Of a DNA stretch of 50,084 nucleotides, positions 1 through 8,172 are shown one piece after another (the first letter of the stretch is position 1; each line of letters opens with the position of its first letter). Origin of the DNA: Sphingomonadales bacterium (lineage in GTDB: Bacteria; Pseudomonadota; Alphaproteobacteria; Sphingomonadales; Sphingomonadaceae); NCBI GenBank assembly GCA_027488785.1, contig JAIYAY010000032.1, positions 1 to 50,084 on the forward strand, read 5' to 3'. The position numbers and the translations under genes were made by a program. Under the pieces are notes generated by a model. It searched no databases, had not been told where the DNA came from, and was given only the letters and a program-made list of their open reading frames with translations.

Positions 1-99
1 GCTGCAGAATATGGCGCCCAATTCTGCTGGAATATCTGCACTGATCAATTCGTAAATGGTATTACAAAAGCTACTAGTTCCGAAGCATTAGCCGCGTAA
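1..99 (+). CDS. Possible 3' end of an unrecognised gene
   Basis: The first 33 codons of the window are open in frame 1 and end at TAA 97-99. The peptide begins AAEYGAQFCWNIC and ends SEALAA. It may be the C-terminus of a gene lying mostly upstream. I do not recognise a family, and an open stretch this short can arise by chance, so this is only a candidate. Downstream of it lies about 130 bases of AT-rich spacer before tRNA-Tyr. Confidence 0.3.
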   Translation, partial: AAEYGAQFCWNICTDQFVNGITKATSSEALAA

Positions 100-232
100 G
101 CAAATATCGCGCCATTAGCGGTGAAAAGACCGACTGGGCGTTCAATCGATAAGATGCAATGGCTAACCTTGATACATCGAATAACTATAATTCAAATAAA
201 TTATCATAAAATGATATGCTTAGAAGCATAAG
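100..232. other. AT-rich intergenic spacer
   Basis: This spacer between the possible gene end and tRNA-Tyr has no convincing open frame. It becomes markedly A+T-rich at about 180-230, immediately downstream of the 3' end of the leftward tRNA-Tyr, and could hold that gene's transcription end. I see no clear hairpin with a U-tract. Confidence 0.4.
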
Positions 233-318
233 TGGTGGACAGGGCTGGATTCGAACCAGCGTACGGAAAACCGGGCAGATTTACAGTCTGCTGCCTTTAA
301 CCACTCGGCCACCTGTCC
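233..318 (-). tRNA. tRNA-Tyr (anticodon GTA)
   Basis: Read on the minus strand the sequence starts GGACAGGTGGCCGAGTGG and ends CCTGTCCACCA, giving a 7-bp acceptor stem (GGACAGG/CCTGTCC), an encoded CCA, and the TTCGAATCC T-loop. The anticodon arm has loop CTGTAAA with anticodon GTA, for tyrosine. The long variable arm is typical of a class II bacterial tRNA-Tyr and explains the 86-nt length. It points away from rlmB. Confidence 0.96.
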
Positions 319-463
319 ACATCTTCACGCGGGGCATCATGTGTTTGCATGAGGGCCGCTCCCGCAGAAGAAGCAGCCCAATGGCGAAACGGCCCTTGCC
401 TGTCAATGCCTCAAGTGGGAAAGGGCACTAGAACCATCTCTTTTTCATACACAGGTACAAATA

Positions 464-1225
464 ATGTCTTCACATAAGAGCCATCGACGCCGTGGCGCCG
501 CCGTTACCAACGGCAATCCCAAATTTTATGGGCGGCACGCCGTCTATGCCGCGCTCGACAATCCCGAACGCCGCCTCATCAAATTATTGGGTACGCGGGA
601 AGAAATCAGTAAGATTGTCATACCTGACGGCCTGACGGTGCAATATGCCGAAGTGAATGATCTGGCGCGTTTTGTACCTAAAGACGCGCCGCATCAGGGC
701 CTTGTGCTTGAGGTTGCGCCGCTGGAGGATGTCTGGCTGACTGATGCACTTGCGCTTGCCAGTGACGATAACCGGCCGTTGCTGATTCTCGACCAAGTCA
801 CCGATCCACACAATGTCGGCGCGATATTCCGCACAGCGGCTGCCTTTGATGCGGTGGCAGTTGTGACGCAAGACCGGCATGCGCCACCCGAATCTGGTGC
901 ATTGGCAAAGGCCGCGTCTGGAGGGCTGGAGGTCACGCCATGGGTGCGGGTCGTTAATCTGGCGCGCGCGCTGGAGGAGATTGCCGAGGCTGGATATTGG
1001 CGAATCGGCCTTTCCGGCCATGCAGAGGTCACGCTAGACCAAGCACTGACACCGGGGCGCAATGCACTTGTTTTGGGCGCAGAAGGGGATGGTATGCGCC
1101 GTAATATTGAGGAGCATTGCGACCAATTGGCGAAATTGCCGATCAGCGCACAGATGGAGTCGCTGAACGTATCCAATGCGGCAGCAATCGCCTTATACGC
1201 CGCCACCGTGCGTCGGAGCGCCTAA
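464..1225 (+). CDS. rlmB: 23S rRNA (guanosine-2'-O)-methyltransferase RlmB-type
   Basis: This is a SpoU/TrmH-family SPOUT methyltransferase of 253 residues. By family it transfers a methyl group from S-adenosylmethionine to the 2'-OH of a guanosine in 23S rRNA. The N-terminal part (about 20-90, beginning FYGRHAVYAAL) matches the small substrate-binding domain. The three SPOUT motifs are visible: DPHNVGAIFRT at 114-124, LVLGAEGDGMRR at 202-213, and the knot motif with MESLNVSNAAA at 231-241. The first 20 residues are basic. The start is the ATG at 464 and the Shine-Dalgarno (AGG at about 452) is weak. A sister TrmH enzyme that modifies tRNA is the main alternative. Confidence 0.92.
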   Translation: MSSHKSHRRRGAAVTNGNPKFYGRHAVYAALDNPERRLIKLLGTREEISKIVIPDGLTVQYAEVNDLARFVPKDAPHQGLVLEVAPLEDVWLTDALALASDDNRPLLILDQVTDPHNVGAIFRTAAAFDAVAVVTQDRHAPPESGALAKAASGGLEVTPWVRVVNLARALEEIAEAGYWRIGLSGHAEVTLDQALTPGRNALVLGAEGDGMRRNIEEHCDQLAKLPISAQMESLNVSNAAAIALYAATVRRSA

Positions 1226-1230
1226 GCCCT

Positions 1231-1854
1231 ATGGGCATAACGACACAGCAGCTGCATAAAGCGCTTGATGCGCTGGCCGCGATTGAGCCGGGTATTGCGA
1301 CAGCGCTTGCCGTCACCGGCTATCCCGAGGCGCGGATTCGTGCGCCCGGTTACGCCACCTTATTGCGAACGATTGTTGGGCAACAAGTCAGCGTCGCTGC
1401 GGCGGCCTCGGTCTGGAACAAGCTAGAGTCCCTGCTGGGGACGGGATGCCCGCCGGAACAGTTGCTGGCGCAAGATTTCGATGCATTGCGGGCCTGCGGC
1501 TTAAGCCGGCAGAAGCAGGGCTATGCACGTTCATTGGCGGAGTTGGTTCTGTCGGGTGCCTTGCCGCTGGATGCCCTACCCGATGACGATGAGGAGGCGA
1601 TTGCCTATCTCACGCAAGTGAATGGCATTGGCCGCTGGTCAGCCGAGATTTATTTGCTCTTTGCCGAAGGCCGTCCCGATATTTGGCCCGCAGGGGATCT
1701 TGCGGTGCAGGAAGGCGTTGGCCGTTTGCTAAAGCTTGACGCGCGGCCATCGGAAAAGGAAATTCGTGTCATCGCCGAACGCTGGCGTCCGTATCGCGGC
1801 GCCGCAGCGATTTTTACGTGGCATATCTATGCTAAAGGATTTCAGGCAATTTAG
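1231..1854 (+). CDS. HhH-GPD family DNA-3-methyladenine glycosylase (AlkA-like)
   Basis: A 207-residue base-excision repair glycosylase that should remove alkylated purines from DNA. The central region has the early helix motif VGQQVSVAAA (49-58). It is followed by the helix-hairpin-helix LTQVNGIGRWSAE (127-139) and the GPD loop WPAGDLAVQEG, where D156 is the expected catalytic aspartate. It lacks the N-terminal TBP-like domain of E. coli AlkA, so it resembles the short single-domain glycosylases. The frame is open upstream into rlmB, but the ATG at 1231, five bases after the rlmB stop, fits the domain boundary. The two genes are probably cotranscribed. Confidence 0.88.
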   Translation: MGITTQQLHKALDALAAIEPGIATALAVTGYPEARIRAPGYATLLRTIVGQQVSVAAAASVWNKLESLLGTGCPPEQLLAQDFDALRACGLSRQKQGYARSLAELVLSGALPLDALPDDDEEAIAYLTQVNGIGRWSAEIYLLFAEGRPDIWPAGDLAVQEGVGRLLKLDARPSEKEIRVIAERWRPYRGAAAIFTWHIYAKGFQAI

Positions 1855-1931
1855 GGTCTGCAATAATCAGTTGACGTTTTGGGCAAATTGATGTCGCTGA
1901 AAACCATGTGAGTAAGAGAGGAATCATCATC

Positions 1932-2753
1932 ATGTCGACAGCACAAAAAAGCATTTTCATAACGGGCGCCGCGTCCGGCCTTGGCCGCGAAGTCGCACGC
2001 TATTTTGCAAATGTAGGCTGGTTTGTCGGTCTTGCCGACATTGATGAAAAAGGTTTGGACGAAACCGCGGCCTTGTTACCCAAGGGCGAATATTCGCGCC
2101 ACAAATTGGATGTGACGGACCGCGCGCAATGGAAAAAGGCTGTTGCCGACTTTGCCAAGCACACCAACGGCCATATGACCGTGTTGTTCAATAATGCGGG
2201 GATCGGTTCTGGCGGCCCCATTCAAGATATGACCGACGATGATATTGACCGCATGATCGCGATCAACCTGACGGGCGTCATCAGCGGCACACGAGCTTGC
2301 TTCGATCTACTGAAGAACACCGATGACGCATGCGTGCTCTACACCAGTTCCGCTGCGGGCATATACGGGTCGGCGGGCTTGAGCGTCTATAGCGCCACCA
2401 AATTTGCGGTCCGTGGGCTTGCCGAAGCGCATGACATTGAATGGCGTCCGTACGGCATTAAATCCCGCAGCCTGATGCCCGGATTCATCGACACCAACAT
2501 CATCAGTAATGTCGACGCTGGTAGCAACATGTCTGGTAAGGAAAGGCTGCAATCGGCAGGCGTTGAAGTCAGCCCCGTATCGATCATTGGGCCTGCGGCG
2601 TGGGAAGCCATTCACGGCGAGAAGGTGCATACAACCGTCAACAAAATGGCGAAGCAATTGGCCTTTTCGGCACGCTGGTTCCCGAACCGTTTGCGTAAGC
2701 AACTGGGCCTATTGGGCGGCCTTGGCGACGTTGTGCAGACTAAGTCGCAATAG
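1932..2753 (+). CDS. Short-chain dehydrogenase/reductase (SDR)
   Basis: A classical SDR oxidoreductase of 273 residues using NAD(P)H; the substrate cannot be inferred. It has the cofactor motif TGAASGLG (11-18), an Asp (D36/D38 region, ADID) after strand 2 that hints at NAD preference, NNAG at 87-90, serine at 139-140, and the YSATK catalytic pair Y153/K157. A GTG at 1908 is in frame, but the ATG at 1932 has a purine-rich AGAGAGGAA ribosome site at 1915-1923, so I start there. It converges on the pterin dehydratase gene and their 3' ends overlap by 14 bases. Confidence 0.88.
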   Translation: MSTAQKSIFITGAASGLGREVARYFANVGWFVGLADIDEKGLDETAALLPKGEYSRHKLDVTDRAQWKKAVADFAKHTNGHMTVLFNNAGIGSGGPIQDMTDDDIDRMIAINLTGVISGTRACFDLLKNTDDACVLYTSSAAGIYGSAGLSVYSATKFAVRGLAEAHDIEWRPYGIKSRSLMPGFIDTNIISNVDAGSNMSGKERLQSAGVEVSPVSIIGPAAWEAIHGEKVHTTVNKMAKQLAFSARWFPNRLRKQLGLLGGLGDVVQTKSQ

Positions 2754-3033
2754 CGTCGATTTTGGAGGCAAGGTCAATATCGCGTTGCGATAGGCCATCG
2801 GCATCATGCGTGGTCAACAAAATTTCGACGCGGTTATACACATTAAACCATTCGGGATGATGGTCGGCTTTTTCGGCCAGAATCGCCACGCGAGTCATGA
2901 ACCCGAACGCCTCGGCAAAGTCGGCAAAGCGCAGATTGCGGCGGATGCCCTTGGCATCCACGTCGTATGTCCATTGCGGTAGTTGTTGCAGGGCGGCGTC
3001 GCGGGCGGCGTCATCCAGTCGTGAAATATGCAT
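2740..3033 (-). CDS. 4a-hydroxytetrahydrobiopterin dehydratase (pterin-4a-carbinolamine dehydratase)
   Basis: A 97-residue protein of the PCD/DCoH family. It dehydrates 4a-hydroxytetrahydropterin to quinonoid dihydropterin, recycling the cofactor used by aromatic amino acid hydroxylases. The signature [13 protein letters not shown] (54-66) holds the two active-site histidines and the HPEW core. An in-frame TTG at 3054 would add seven residues, but the ATG at 3033 is preceded by AGGATGAG and gives the usual family length. No phenylalanine hydroxylase is visible in the window, so the partner enzyme is unknown. The 3' end overlaps the convergent SDR gene. Confidence 0.93.
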   Translation of the reverse strand: MHISRLDDAARDAALQQLPQWTYDVDAKGIRRNLRFADFAEAFGFMTRVAILAEKADHHPEWFNVYNRVEILLTTHDADGLSQRDIDLASKIDAIAT

Positions 3034-3082
3034 ATTCTCATCCTGCTTTTGCAATTGAACGAATATCTGCCTAAGTCGCGTT

Positions 3083-3694
3083 ATGTCCCCGCGTCAAGCA
3101 TCCCTGCCATCGCTCAATCTTGATAATGTTGCGGTCATGCGCGGCAACCGCATGGTGCTACGCGACCTGTCGGTAGCAGCTCGGTCTGGCGACATCATCT
3201 GGATCAGGGGCGCCAATGGCTGCGGAAAATCCACATTTCTGCGCCTTGTGGCCGGATTGCTGGCAGTGACATCGGGTGCAATTCATGCCGAAGGTCGCAT
3301 CGCGCTTGCGGACGAAAATCTGGCGTTGGATGCCAATGTGACCTTGGAGGCTGCACTCCGCTTCTGGGCAGACATGGACGGCGCATCCGCCGATGCACGT
3401 GACGCGGCCTTAACGGATATGGATTTGCAAGACTTGGCCCACATCCCCGTCCGCTTTCTCTCCACGGGGCAACGTAAGCGCGCCAGCATCGCGCGCGTCC
3501 TTACCTCGCAGGCGGACATTTGGTTGATGGATGAGCCCTATAATGGCCTCGACAGCGCAAGCTGTGCGCGACTTGACCAAGCGATGCTTGCCCATACGGC
3601 CTCGGGCGGAATCGTCCTTGTCGCCGCGCATCAACCGCCCTCCATTAACGTCGCGCATAGCCTATTGCTCGACAAGCAAGGTGCAGCGACATGA
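3083..3694 (+). CDS. ccmA: Cytochrome c biogenesis ABC transporter ATP-binding protein CcmA
   Basis: The 203-residue ATPase of the System I (Ccm) machinery. It powers release of heme-charged CcmE from the CcmC complex during c-type cytochrome maturation. Walker A is GANGCGKST (43-51), the ABC signature is LSTGQRKR (126-133), Walker B IWLMDEP spans 146-152, and the switch histidine lies in AAHQPP near the end. The short length and the LSTGQ form of the signature fit CcmA rather than a general importer. It overlaps ccmB by four bases (ATGA), which points to translational coupling. It is divergent from the pterin dehydratase gene, with about 50 bases between them. Confidence 0.94.
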   Translation: MSPRQASLPSLNLDNVAVMRGNRMVLRDLSVAARSGDIIWIRGANGCGKSTFLRLVAGLLAVTSGAIHAEGRIALADENLALDANVTLEAALRFWADMDGASADARDAALTDMDLQDLAHIPVRFLSTGQRKRASIARVLTSQADIWLMDEPYNGLDSASCARLDQAMLAHTASGGIVLVAAHQPPSINVAHSLLLDKQGAAT

Positions 3695-4338
3695 AGTCGT
3701 TTGTAGCTCTAGTAGCGCGCGAAGTGCGTCTTGCATGGACTGGCGGTGGCCTATGGCTCCCGGTGGTCTTTTATCTCGCTGTCGCCACATTATTTCCTTT
3801 TGTAACAGGGCCCGACAAGGCCCTGCTGGCGCGCACAGGCGGCGGCATATTGTGGATAGCGGCGTTGCTGGCGACGCTCCTTCCCATTGAACGCCTTATC
3901 CTGCCTGACCGCCAGTCCGGCGTACTCGATCAGCTTGCTGTGCGGGGTTGGTCGGACGAACTTGTCGCAACGGCCAAGATTGCAGGGCAGATTGTCGCTT
4001 TTGCCCTGCCCCTGCTTTTGGCAACGGTGGTTGGCGCCGCGCTGATCGGCTTGCCTGAGGCGCAATTGGGCACCTTGCTCATTGGTCTTGCGATGGCTTT
4101 GCCTGCTTTGTCTGGACTGTCAGTGATGATCGCAGCCTTGACCGCTGGCCTGAACGGCGCAAGCGCACTTGGCGGGCTTTTGCTTGTCCCGATCACCATC
4201 CCGCTGCTGATCTTTGGCGCGGGGACTTTGGCCGAAGATCCCGGTAACGCCATGCAGTTGCTCGCGGCGACGTCGCTGGCGATTACGGCGCTGTCGCCTT
4301 TTGCAGCGGGCGCAGCTTTACGTGCAGGCAGAATATAG
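3691..4338 (+). CDS. ccmB: Heme exporter / cytochrome c biogenesis permease CcmB
   Basis: The 215-residue inner membrane partner of CcmA. After a charged N-terminus (VAREVRLAW), six hydrophobic segments can be seen. They start at about residue 20, 50, 95, 130, 155 and 190, and match the six-helix CcmB layout. The segment LPIERLILPDRQSGVLDQL is the conserved cytoplasmic loop of the family. The start codon overlaps the ccmA stop. ccmC, ccmD and ccmE do not follow; the next gene is on the opposite strand. Confidence 0.93.
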   Translation: MKSFVALVAREVRLAWTGGGLWLPVVFYLAVATLFPFVTGPDKALLARTGGGILWIAALLATLLPIERLILPDRQSGVLDQLAVRGWSDELVATAKIAGQIVAFALPLLLATVVGAALIGLPEAQLGTLLIGLAMALPALSGLSVMIAALTAGLNGASALGGLLLVPITIPLLIFGAGTLAEDPGNAMQLLAATSLAITALSPFAAGAALRAGRI

Positions 4339-4349
4339 GTTCAGGCCCT

Positions 4350-5174
4350 TCATTGCGCGGATATCTTCTGCGCATAGCCAGCCGCGACCATCGCTTCGAC
4401 CATATCAAACAGCTTTTCCGGATCCTGCGCCCGCAGAACGGGAATGCTGGCCTCCATGCCTTCGGCGATAACGATTTCGCGTTTGCCCGCGCTGACCGCC
4501 TCCCAAATGAGGCTGGCGACCTTATTTGGATCAATACCATTGTCGATAGCCGCGTCACTGATGCCGCGCACAGAACCATCGGCGTTAAGCGCATTGCGTG
4601 AGACGTTGGTTTTGACGGACCCCGGGGCAACGACAAGGACTTTCACTCCCTGCCCCGCAACTTCACTGCGCAGCGCATCGGCATAGCCAATCAAGCCATG
4701 TTTTGCCGCGCAATAAGCGGTGCGCATGGGAACTCCCGCCTTGCCTGCCACGCTGGAGATCATCACAATCTGCCCACTGCCACGCGAAACCATATGCGAT
4801 AGCAAGGCTTGCGTCAGCGCAATAGGCGCGAGCAAGTCGACATCGACAATCCTTTGATAGACCGACAAATCCGTATCAAATGCGGGCGACCGTTGCGAGA
4901 TACCGGCATTATTGACCAGAATGTCGACATGGCCCTGAAACGCGATGGCTTCGGCCACTTTGTCGGCCAAGCTGGCATAATCCACTGTATCAAATGGCAA
5001 AATCAAACAGCGTTCCGCCGCACCCGTTTCCGTTGCGACGCGTTGCAGTTCGGCGACATTGCGTCCGGACAATATCGCATATCCGCCGCTGGCAACAAAA
5101 GCCTTAGCCAAAGCTTCGCCAATGCCCGACGATGCTCCCGTGATCCACGCGGTTTTGTTTAGGTGATCTGTCAA
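4350..5174 (-). CDS. Short-chain dehydrogenase/reductase (SDR)
   Basis: A 274-residue SDR of unknown substrate. It shows TGASSGIG (12-19), VNNAG (87-91), MISSVAG with the catalytic serine near 140, and the YCAAK pair Y154/K158. The frame stays open far upstream across the start of the NifU gene on the other strand. I start at TTG 5174 because TAAGGAGA lies just ahead of it (minus strand of 5181-5188) and the cofactor fold begins ten residues later, as in relatives. Many such enzymes act on fatty or aromatic alcohols, but the sequence alone does not say which. It converges on ccmB with an 11-base gap. Confidence 0.85.
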   Translation of the reverse strand: MTDHLNKTAWITGASSGIGEALAKAFVASGGYAILSGRNVAELQRVATETGAAERCLILPFDTVDYASLADKVAEAIAFQGHVDILVNNAGISQRSPAFDTDLSVYQRIVDVDLLAPIALTQALLSHMVSRGSGQIVMISSVAGKAGVPMRTAYCAAKHGLIGYADALRSEVAGQGVKVLVVAPGSVKTNVSRNALNADGSVRGISDAAIDNGIDPNKVASLIWEAVSAGKREIVIAEGMEASIPVLRAQDPEKLFDMVEAMVAAGYAQKISAQ

Positions 5175-5271
5175 TTTTGCTCTCCTTATGCTCCATTCCG
5201 TCAACGCAGGCTTGGCCGCTGTCAAGACATTCTGGCTTGCACTTTGGCAACGACAGCACCACATGCGGGAA

Positions 5272-5847
5272 ATGCTGATAGAAACTGAACTGACACCCAA
5301 CCCTTCGACCATCAAATTCCTGCCCGGCCGTGTGGTCATGGATACAGGAACACGTGACTTTGCTTCGCCGGAAGAGGCAGAGGCCTCACCCTTAGCCGAA
5401 GCACTTTTCGCACTTGGCGATGTAACGGGCGTGTTTTTTGGGCATTCCTTTATTTCGGTCACCGCAGCGCCCGGCGTTGAATGGGCAAGCCTGAAACCTG
5501 ACGTGCTCGGCATATTGTTGGACCATTTCAGCGCCAACATGCCTCTGTTTAAGCCGGCAGCCGCTGGCTTCTCGGTGCCATCCGGTGACGCTGACTATCC
5601 ATTGGATGACCCTGCCGATGCCGATATCGTGGACCAAATTAAGGAACTGATCGAAACCCGCGTTCGCCCTGCTGTTGCCAATGATGGTGGTGACATCATC
5701 TATCGTGGTTTCCAGAAAGGCGTCGTGTTCTTGCAAATGCAAGGCGCCTGTGCCGGTTGCCCGTCTTCGTCCGCCACGTTGAAAAACGGTATAGAACAAT
5801 TGCTGAAGCATTATGTACCCGAAGTCACAGAAGTACGTGCAGCTTAA
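5272..5847 (+). CDS. NifU-family iron-sulfur cluster scaffold protein (Nfu type)
   Basis: A 191-residue Fe-S carrier that accepts a 4Fe-4S cluster and passes it to target enzymes. The N-terminal Nfu domain starts MLIETELTPNPSTIKF, which is almost diagnostic, and runs to about residue 95. The C-terminal NifU-like domain (about 118-185) carries the cluster-binding pair C160 and C163 in GACAGCPSS. Earlier ATGs at 5188 and 5263 are in frame, but family N-termini match the ATG at 5272. MiaB, a consumer of Fe-S clusters, lies about 3.5 kb downstream. The gene is divergent from the SDR at 5174. Confidence 0.92.
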   Translation: MLIETELTPNPSTIKFLPGRVVMDTGTRDFASPEEAEASPLAEALFALGDVTGVFFGHSFISVTAAPGVEWASLKPDVLGILLDHFSANMPLFKPAAAGFSVPSGDADYPLDDPADADIVDQIKELIETRVRPAVANDGGDIIYRGFQKGVVFLQMQGACAGCPSSSATLKNGIEQLLKHYVPEVTEVRAA

Positions 5848-5874
5848 ATTTCCCTTATTCTGAAAGTAGATATC

Positions 5875-6465
5875 ATGTCACATCCCCTGAATGATGCTGC
5901 CCTAGATCAGCTTTTTCGTGAAGCGCGTAGCTACAATGGCTATCTGGATACGCCCGTAACGCAGGAGCAGTTGGAGCAGATTTGGGACTTGATGAAATTT
6001 GGTCCGACATCGGCCAATTGTCTGCCTGCACGGATCATTTGGTGCCGTAGCGACGATGCAAAGCAAAAGCTTGCTGCCTGTTCCATGCCAGCCAATGGCG
6101 AAAAAATCCTGCAGGCGCCGGTGACCGCGATTATCGGCATGGACCTCGAATTTTACGAGAATCTGCCTGAACTATTCCCGCATACCGACGCGCGGAGCTG
6201 GTTTATCGGCAATGATGCGTTGATCGAGAAAACTGCTTTCCGCAACAGCAGCTTGCAGGGTGCCTATTTCATGCTCGCGGCGCGCGCCCTCGGGCTGGAC
6301 ACGGGCGCGATGTCAGGATTCGACAATGCCGCGGTGGACGAGGCGTTTTTTGCAGGCACTAAAGTGCAATCCAACTTCATTTGCACCTTAGGCTATGGCG
6401 ACAAAGCGAGCATTTTCGAACGCAGCCCAAGGCCAGCTTTCGACCGCTTTAACAGCATTCTATAA
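5875..6465 (+). CDS. Nitroreductase-family malonic semialdehyde reductase (RutE/HadB-like)
   Basis: A 196-residue FMN-dependent oxidoreductase. Its closest remembered relatives are RutE and YdfG-linked HadB-type enzymes, which reduce malonic semialdehyde to 3-hydroxypropionate. Features shared with them include LFREARSYNGYLDTPV near the N-terminus, KFGPTSANCLPARI (about 42-55) in the FMN-binding region, and the DTGAMSGFDNAAVDEAFF segment. No pyrimidine degradation (rut) genes are near, so the physiological substrate is uncertain. It follows the NifU gene by 27 bases on the same strand and may be cotranscribed with it. Confidence 0.85.
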   Translation: MSHPLNDAALDQLFREARSYNGYLDTPVTQEQLEQIWDLMKFGPTSANCLPARIIWCRSDDAKQKLAACSMPANGEKILQAPVTAIIGMDLEFYENLPELFPHTDARSWFIGNDALIEKTAFRNSSLQGAYFMLAARALGLDTGAMSGFDNAAVDEAFFAGTKVQSNFICTLGYGDKASIFERSPRPAFDRFNSIL

Positions 6466-6486
6466 GCAATCGGCCAACGAACGGTT

Positions 6487-7095
6487 ATGCGGACATTGGT
6501 CATCGATACAGCGACGCGGGCTTGCTCGGTCGCTTTGTGCGATGACAATCATGTTATAGCTGCGGCGCATGAAATCATTGGCCGCGGCCATGCCGAACGC
6601 TTGCTTCCTCTGATCGCCGCATTGCCCGACAACGGCAAGGCGGACCAAGTGATGGTCAATGTCGGGCCCGGTAGTTTTACAGGTATTCGTGTGGGCGTCG
6701 CGGCCGCAAAAGCTTTGGGCTTGGCATGGCACATTAATGTATATGGCTATGCTTGCCTCGCTTTGGTGGCGGCGATGGGGCGTTCGACACTGTCCGAAGC
6801 CACGGCCATCGACGTTGTCATGACTGGTGGCCATGGCGAGTATTTCTTTGAGGCATTTGATGCGCAGGGACATTCGCGTGCGCCTGTCCGCTCTATCCTG
6901 CCTGATGATCTAATGAGCCTTGCCACGGCCAATATTGTGGCAGGCGATATTGACCCCGAACGCGCCGACCGGCAATGGCTGGAGCTGTTACCCAATGCGC
7001 GCCATTGGCCGCTTCTGTCTGCAATGCCTCCGCTTGCAGCGACGCCAATCTACGGCAGGGCGCCGGACGCAAAGCCCGCAACCCTGCCCCAATGA
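6487..7095 (+). CDS. tsaB: tRNA threonylcarbamoyladenosine biosynthesis protein TsaB
   Basis: A 202-residue non-catalytic subunit of the TsaBDE complex that makes t6A37 in ANN-decoding tRNAs. The N-terminal ASKHA fold starts TLVIDTATRACSVAL, followed by GHAERLLPLI and the strongly conserved VGPGSFTGIRVGVAAAKAL (about 59-77). TsaB keeps this dimerising face but lacks the metal-binding histidines of TsaD, as here. Its stop overlaps the start of rimI (ATGA), a linkage common in Alphaproteobacteria. tsaD and tsaE are not in the window. Confidence 0.94.
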   Translation: MRTLVIDTATRACSVALCDDNHVIAAAHEIIGRGHAERLLPLIAALPDNGKADQVMVNVGPGSFTGIRVGVAAAKALGLAWHINVYGYACLALVAAMGRSTLSEATAIDVVMTGGHGEYFFEAFDAQGHSRAPVRSILPDDLMSLATANIVAGDIDPERADRQWLELLPNARHWPLLSAMPPLAATPIYGRAPDAKPATLPQ

Positions 7096-7547
7096 TCCGG
7101 GTCGTCGAAGGGGGCGCCGGAGACATTGCGGGCATGATGACGATCATGCACGATGCTTTCGACCCTAGATTTGGGGAGGCATGGACCGCCGCACAATGCC
7201 TATCCAGCTTGGTGATGCCCGATTGCGAGTTATTGCTGGCGAAAGACAGTGATGCCATTTGTGGCTTTGCCATGAGCCGCTGGGTTCTTGATCATCAAGA
7301 ATTGTTGATGATTGGGGTTGCCCGACGACTTCAGGGCCAACATTTCGGGCAGCTGTTATTGTCAGAAACAATTCACCGGGCGCGTCAGGGGGGACGGTCC
7401 AAAATCTTCCTTGAAGTTCGCGATGGTAACAAGGCGCATGGTTTTTACCAGAAACATGGATTTACATCTATTGGACGCCGAAAAAATTACTATAAAAATG
7501 CCGAAGGCATAAGTCCCGATGCAATTACTATGCTATTAGAACTATAA
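7092..7547 (+). CDS. rimI: Ribosomal protein alanine N-acetyltransferase RimI (GNAT family)
   Basis: A 151-residue GNAT acetyltransferase. In the family, RimI acetylates the N-terminal alanine of ribosomal protein S18 with acetyl-CoA. The central motif VARRLQGQHFGQLLLSE (about 77-93) is the acetyl-CoA pyrophosphate loop (R/Q-x-x-G-x-G/A type). IFLEVRDGNKAHGFYQKHGF is the B-motif, with the typical FY-x-x-GF ending. I start at the ATG 7092 that overlaps the tsaB stop; an upstream in-frame ATG lies within tsaB. RimI and TsaB pairing supports the call over a generic GNAT. Confidence 0.9.
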   Translation: MIRVVEGGAGDIAGMMTIMHDAFDPRFGEAWTAAQCLSSLVMPDCELLLAKDSDAICGFAMSRWVLDHQELLMIGVARRLQGQHFGQLLLSETIHRARQGGRSKIFLEVRDGNKAHGFYQKHGFTSIGRRKNYYKNAEGISPDAITMLLEL

Positions 7548-7647
7548 TAGAACGTCTATGCTAGACTAATAGTTGACCATTTTTCTTTGTTAATGTACGC
7601 GAATCTACACTATCAAATTTATAGTGAATTGCTTTGGAGTTCATAAA
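7531..7647 (+). promoter_or_regulatory. AT-rich upstream region of mucR with short inverted repeat
   Basis: The stretch between rimI and mucR is clearly more A+T-rich than its surroundings. It contains CTATTAG at 7531-7537 facing CTAATAG at 7565-7571, and TTGACC at 7573-7578 that could serve as a -35 box. MucR proteins are known to bind AT-rich DNA and to repress their own genes, so autoregulation here is plausible. A ribosome site TTGGAG sits at 7634-7639 ahead of the ATG at 7648. No convincing -10 box is fixed. Confidence 0.35.
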
Positions 7648-8082
7648 ATGTCACAAGAAAGTAACGATGTCACAGAATTGTTAATTACGTTAACTGCCGA
7701 TATTGTGGCAGCACATGTTAGCAACAACAGCGTTGCCGTCTCTGACGTCTCCACCTTAATCTCTAACGTGCACGCGGCTCTGTCTGGAATTTCCGGCCCC
7801 GCAGTTGTCGCAGAAACAACTTTAGAACCAGCCGTTCCTATCCGTAATTCTGTAAAGCGTGACTTCATCGTCTGCTTGGACGACGGTAAGAAGCTGAAAA
7901 TGCTCAAGCGTCACCTTATGACCCATTATGGCATGACACCGGAAGATTATCGCGCCAAGTGGGGATTGCCTGCTGATTATCCAATGGTCGCGCCCGCTTA
8001 TGCGGAGCAGCGCCGCGAATTGGCCAAGGCTATTGGCCTTGGACGCGCACCGGGTTCGGGCCGCAAAAAGAAAGCAAAATAA
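7648..8082 (+). CDS. mucR: MucR/Ros-family transcriptional regulator
   Basis: A 144-residue DNA-binding regulator. In Alphaproteobacteria, MucR/Ros proteins control exopolysaccharide, motility and cell-cycle genes, acting as H-NS-like binders of AT-rich DNA. The zinc-finger region spans about 73-105, ending [13 protein letters not shown]. The metal ligands read C76-x2-D79-x9-H89-x3-H93, so Asp occupies the second Cys position of the classical Ros finger. The acidic, helix-rich N-terminus (1-45) is the oligomerisation part in homologues. The C-terminus is basic (GSGRKKKAK). I choose the ATG at 7648 because TTGGAG precedes it, over a TTG at 7624. A strong terminator follows. Confidence 0.92.
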   Translation: MSQESNDVTELLITLTADIVAAHVSNNSVAVSDVSTLISNVHAALSGISGPAVVAETTLEPAVPIRNSVKRDFIVCLDDGKKLKMLKRHLMTHYGMTPEDYRAKWGLPADYPMVAPAYAEQRRELAKAIGLGRAPGSGRKKKAK

Positions 8083-8107
8083 GCTTTTCGCTTATCCGCA
8101 AGAATTT

Positions 8108-8137
8108 AAGGCCGGGACACCCCCGGCCTTTTTCTTT
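8108..8137 (+). terminator. Rho-independent terminator after mucR
   Basis: A perfect 9-bp stem AAGGCCGGG (8108-8116) and CCCGGCCTT (8122-8130) with a 5-base loop is followed by TTTCTTT. It ends mucR transcription before fur. Confidence 0.9.
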
Positions 8138-8172
8138 GACGAATCACAGAGCGACACTAAAAGTCTCATTCA

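Noticed and set aside
216-431. Short open frame over tRNA-Tyr
   Set aside because: It runs through the tRNA on the other strand and has no recognisable start signal or homology.
5175-5540. N-terminal extension of the SDR gene to 5540
   Set aside because: It would overlap the start of the NifU gene on the other strand; the ribosome site and family N-terminus support TTG 5174.
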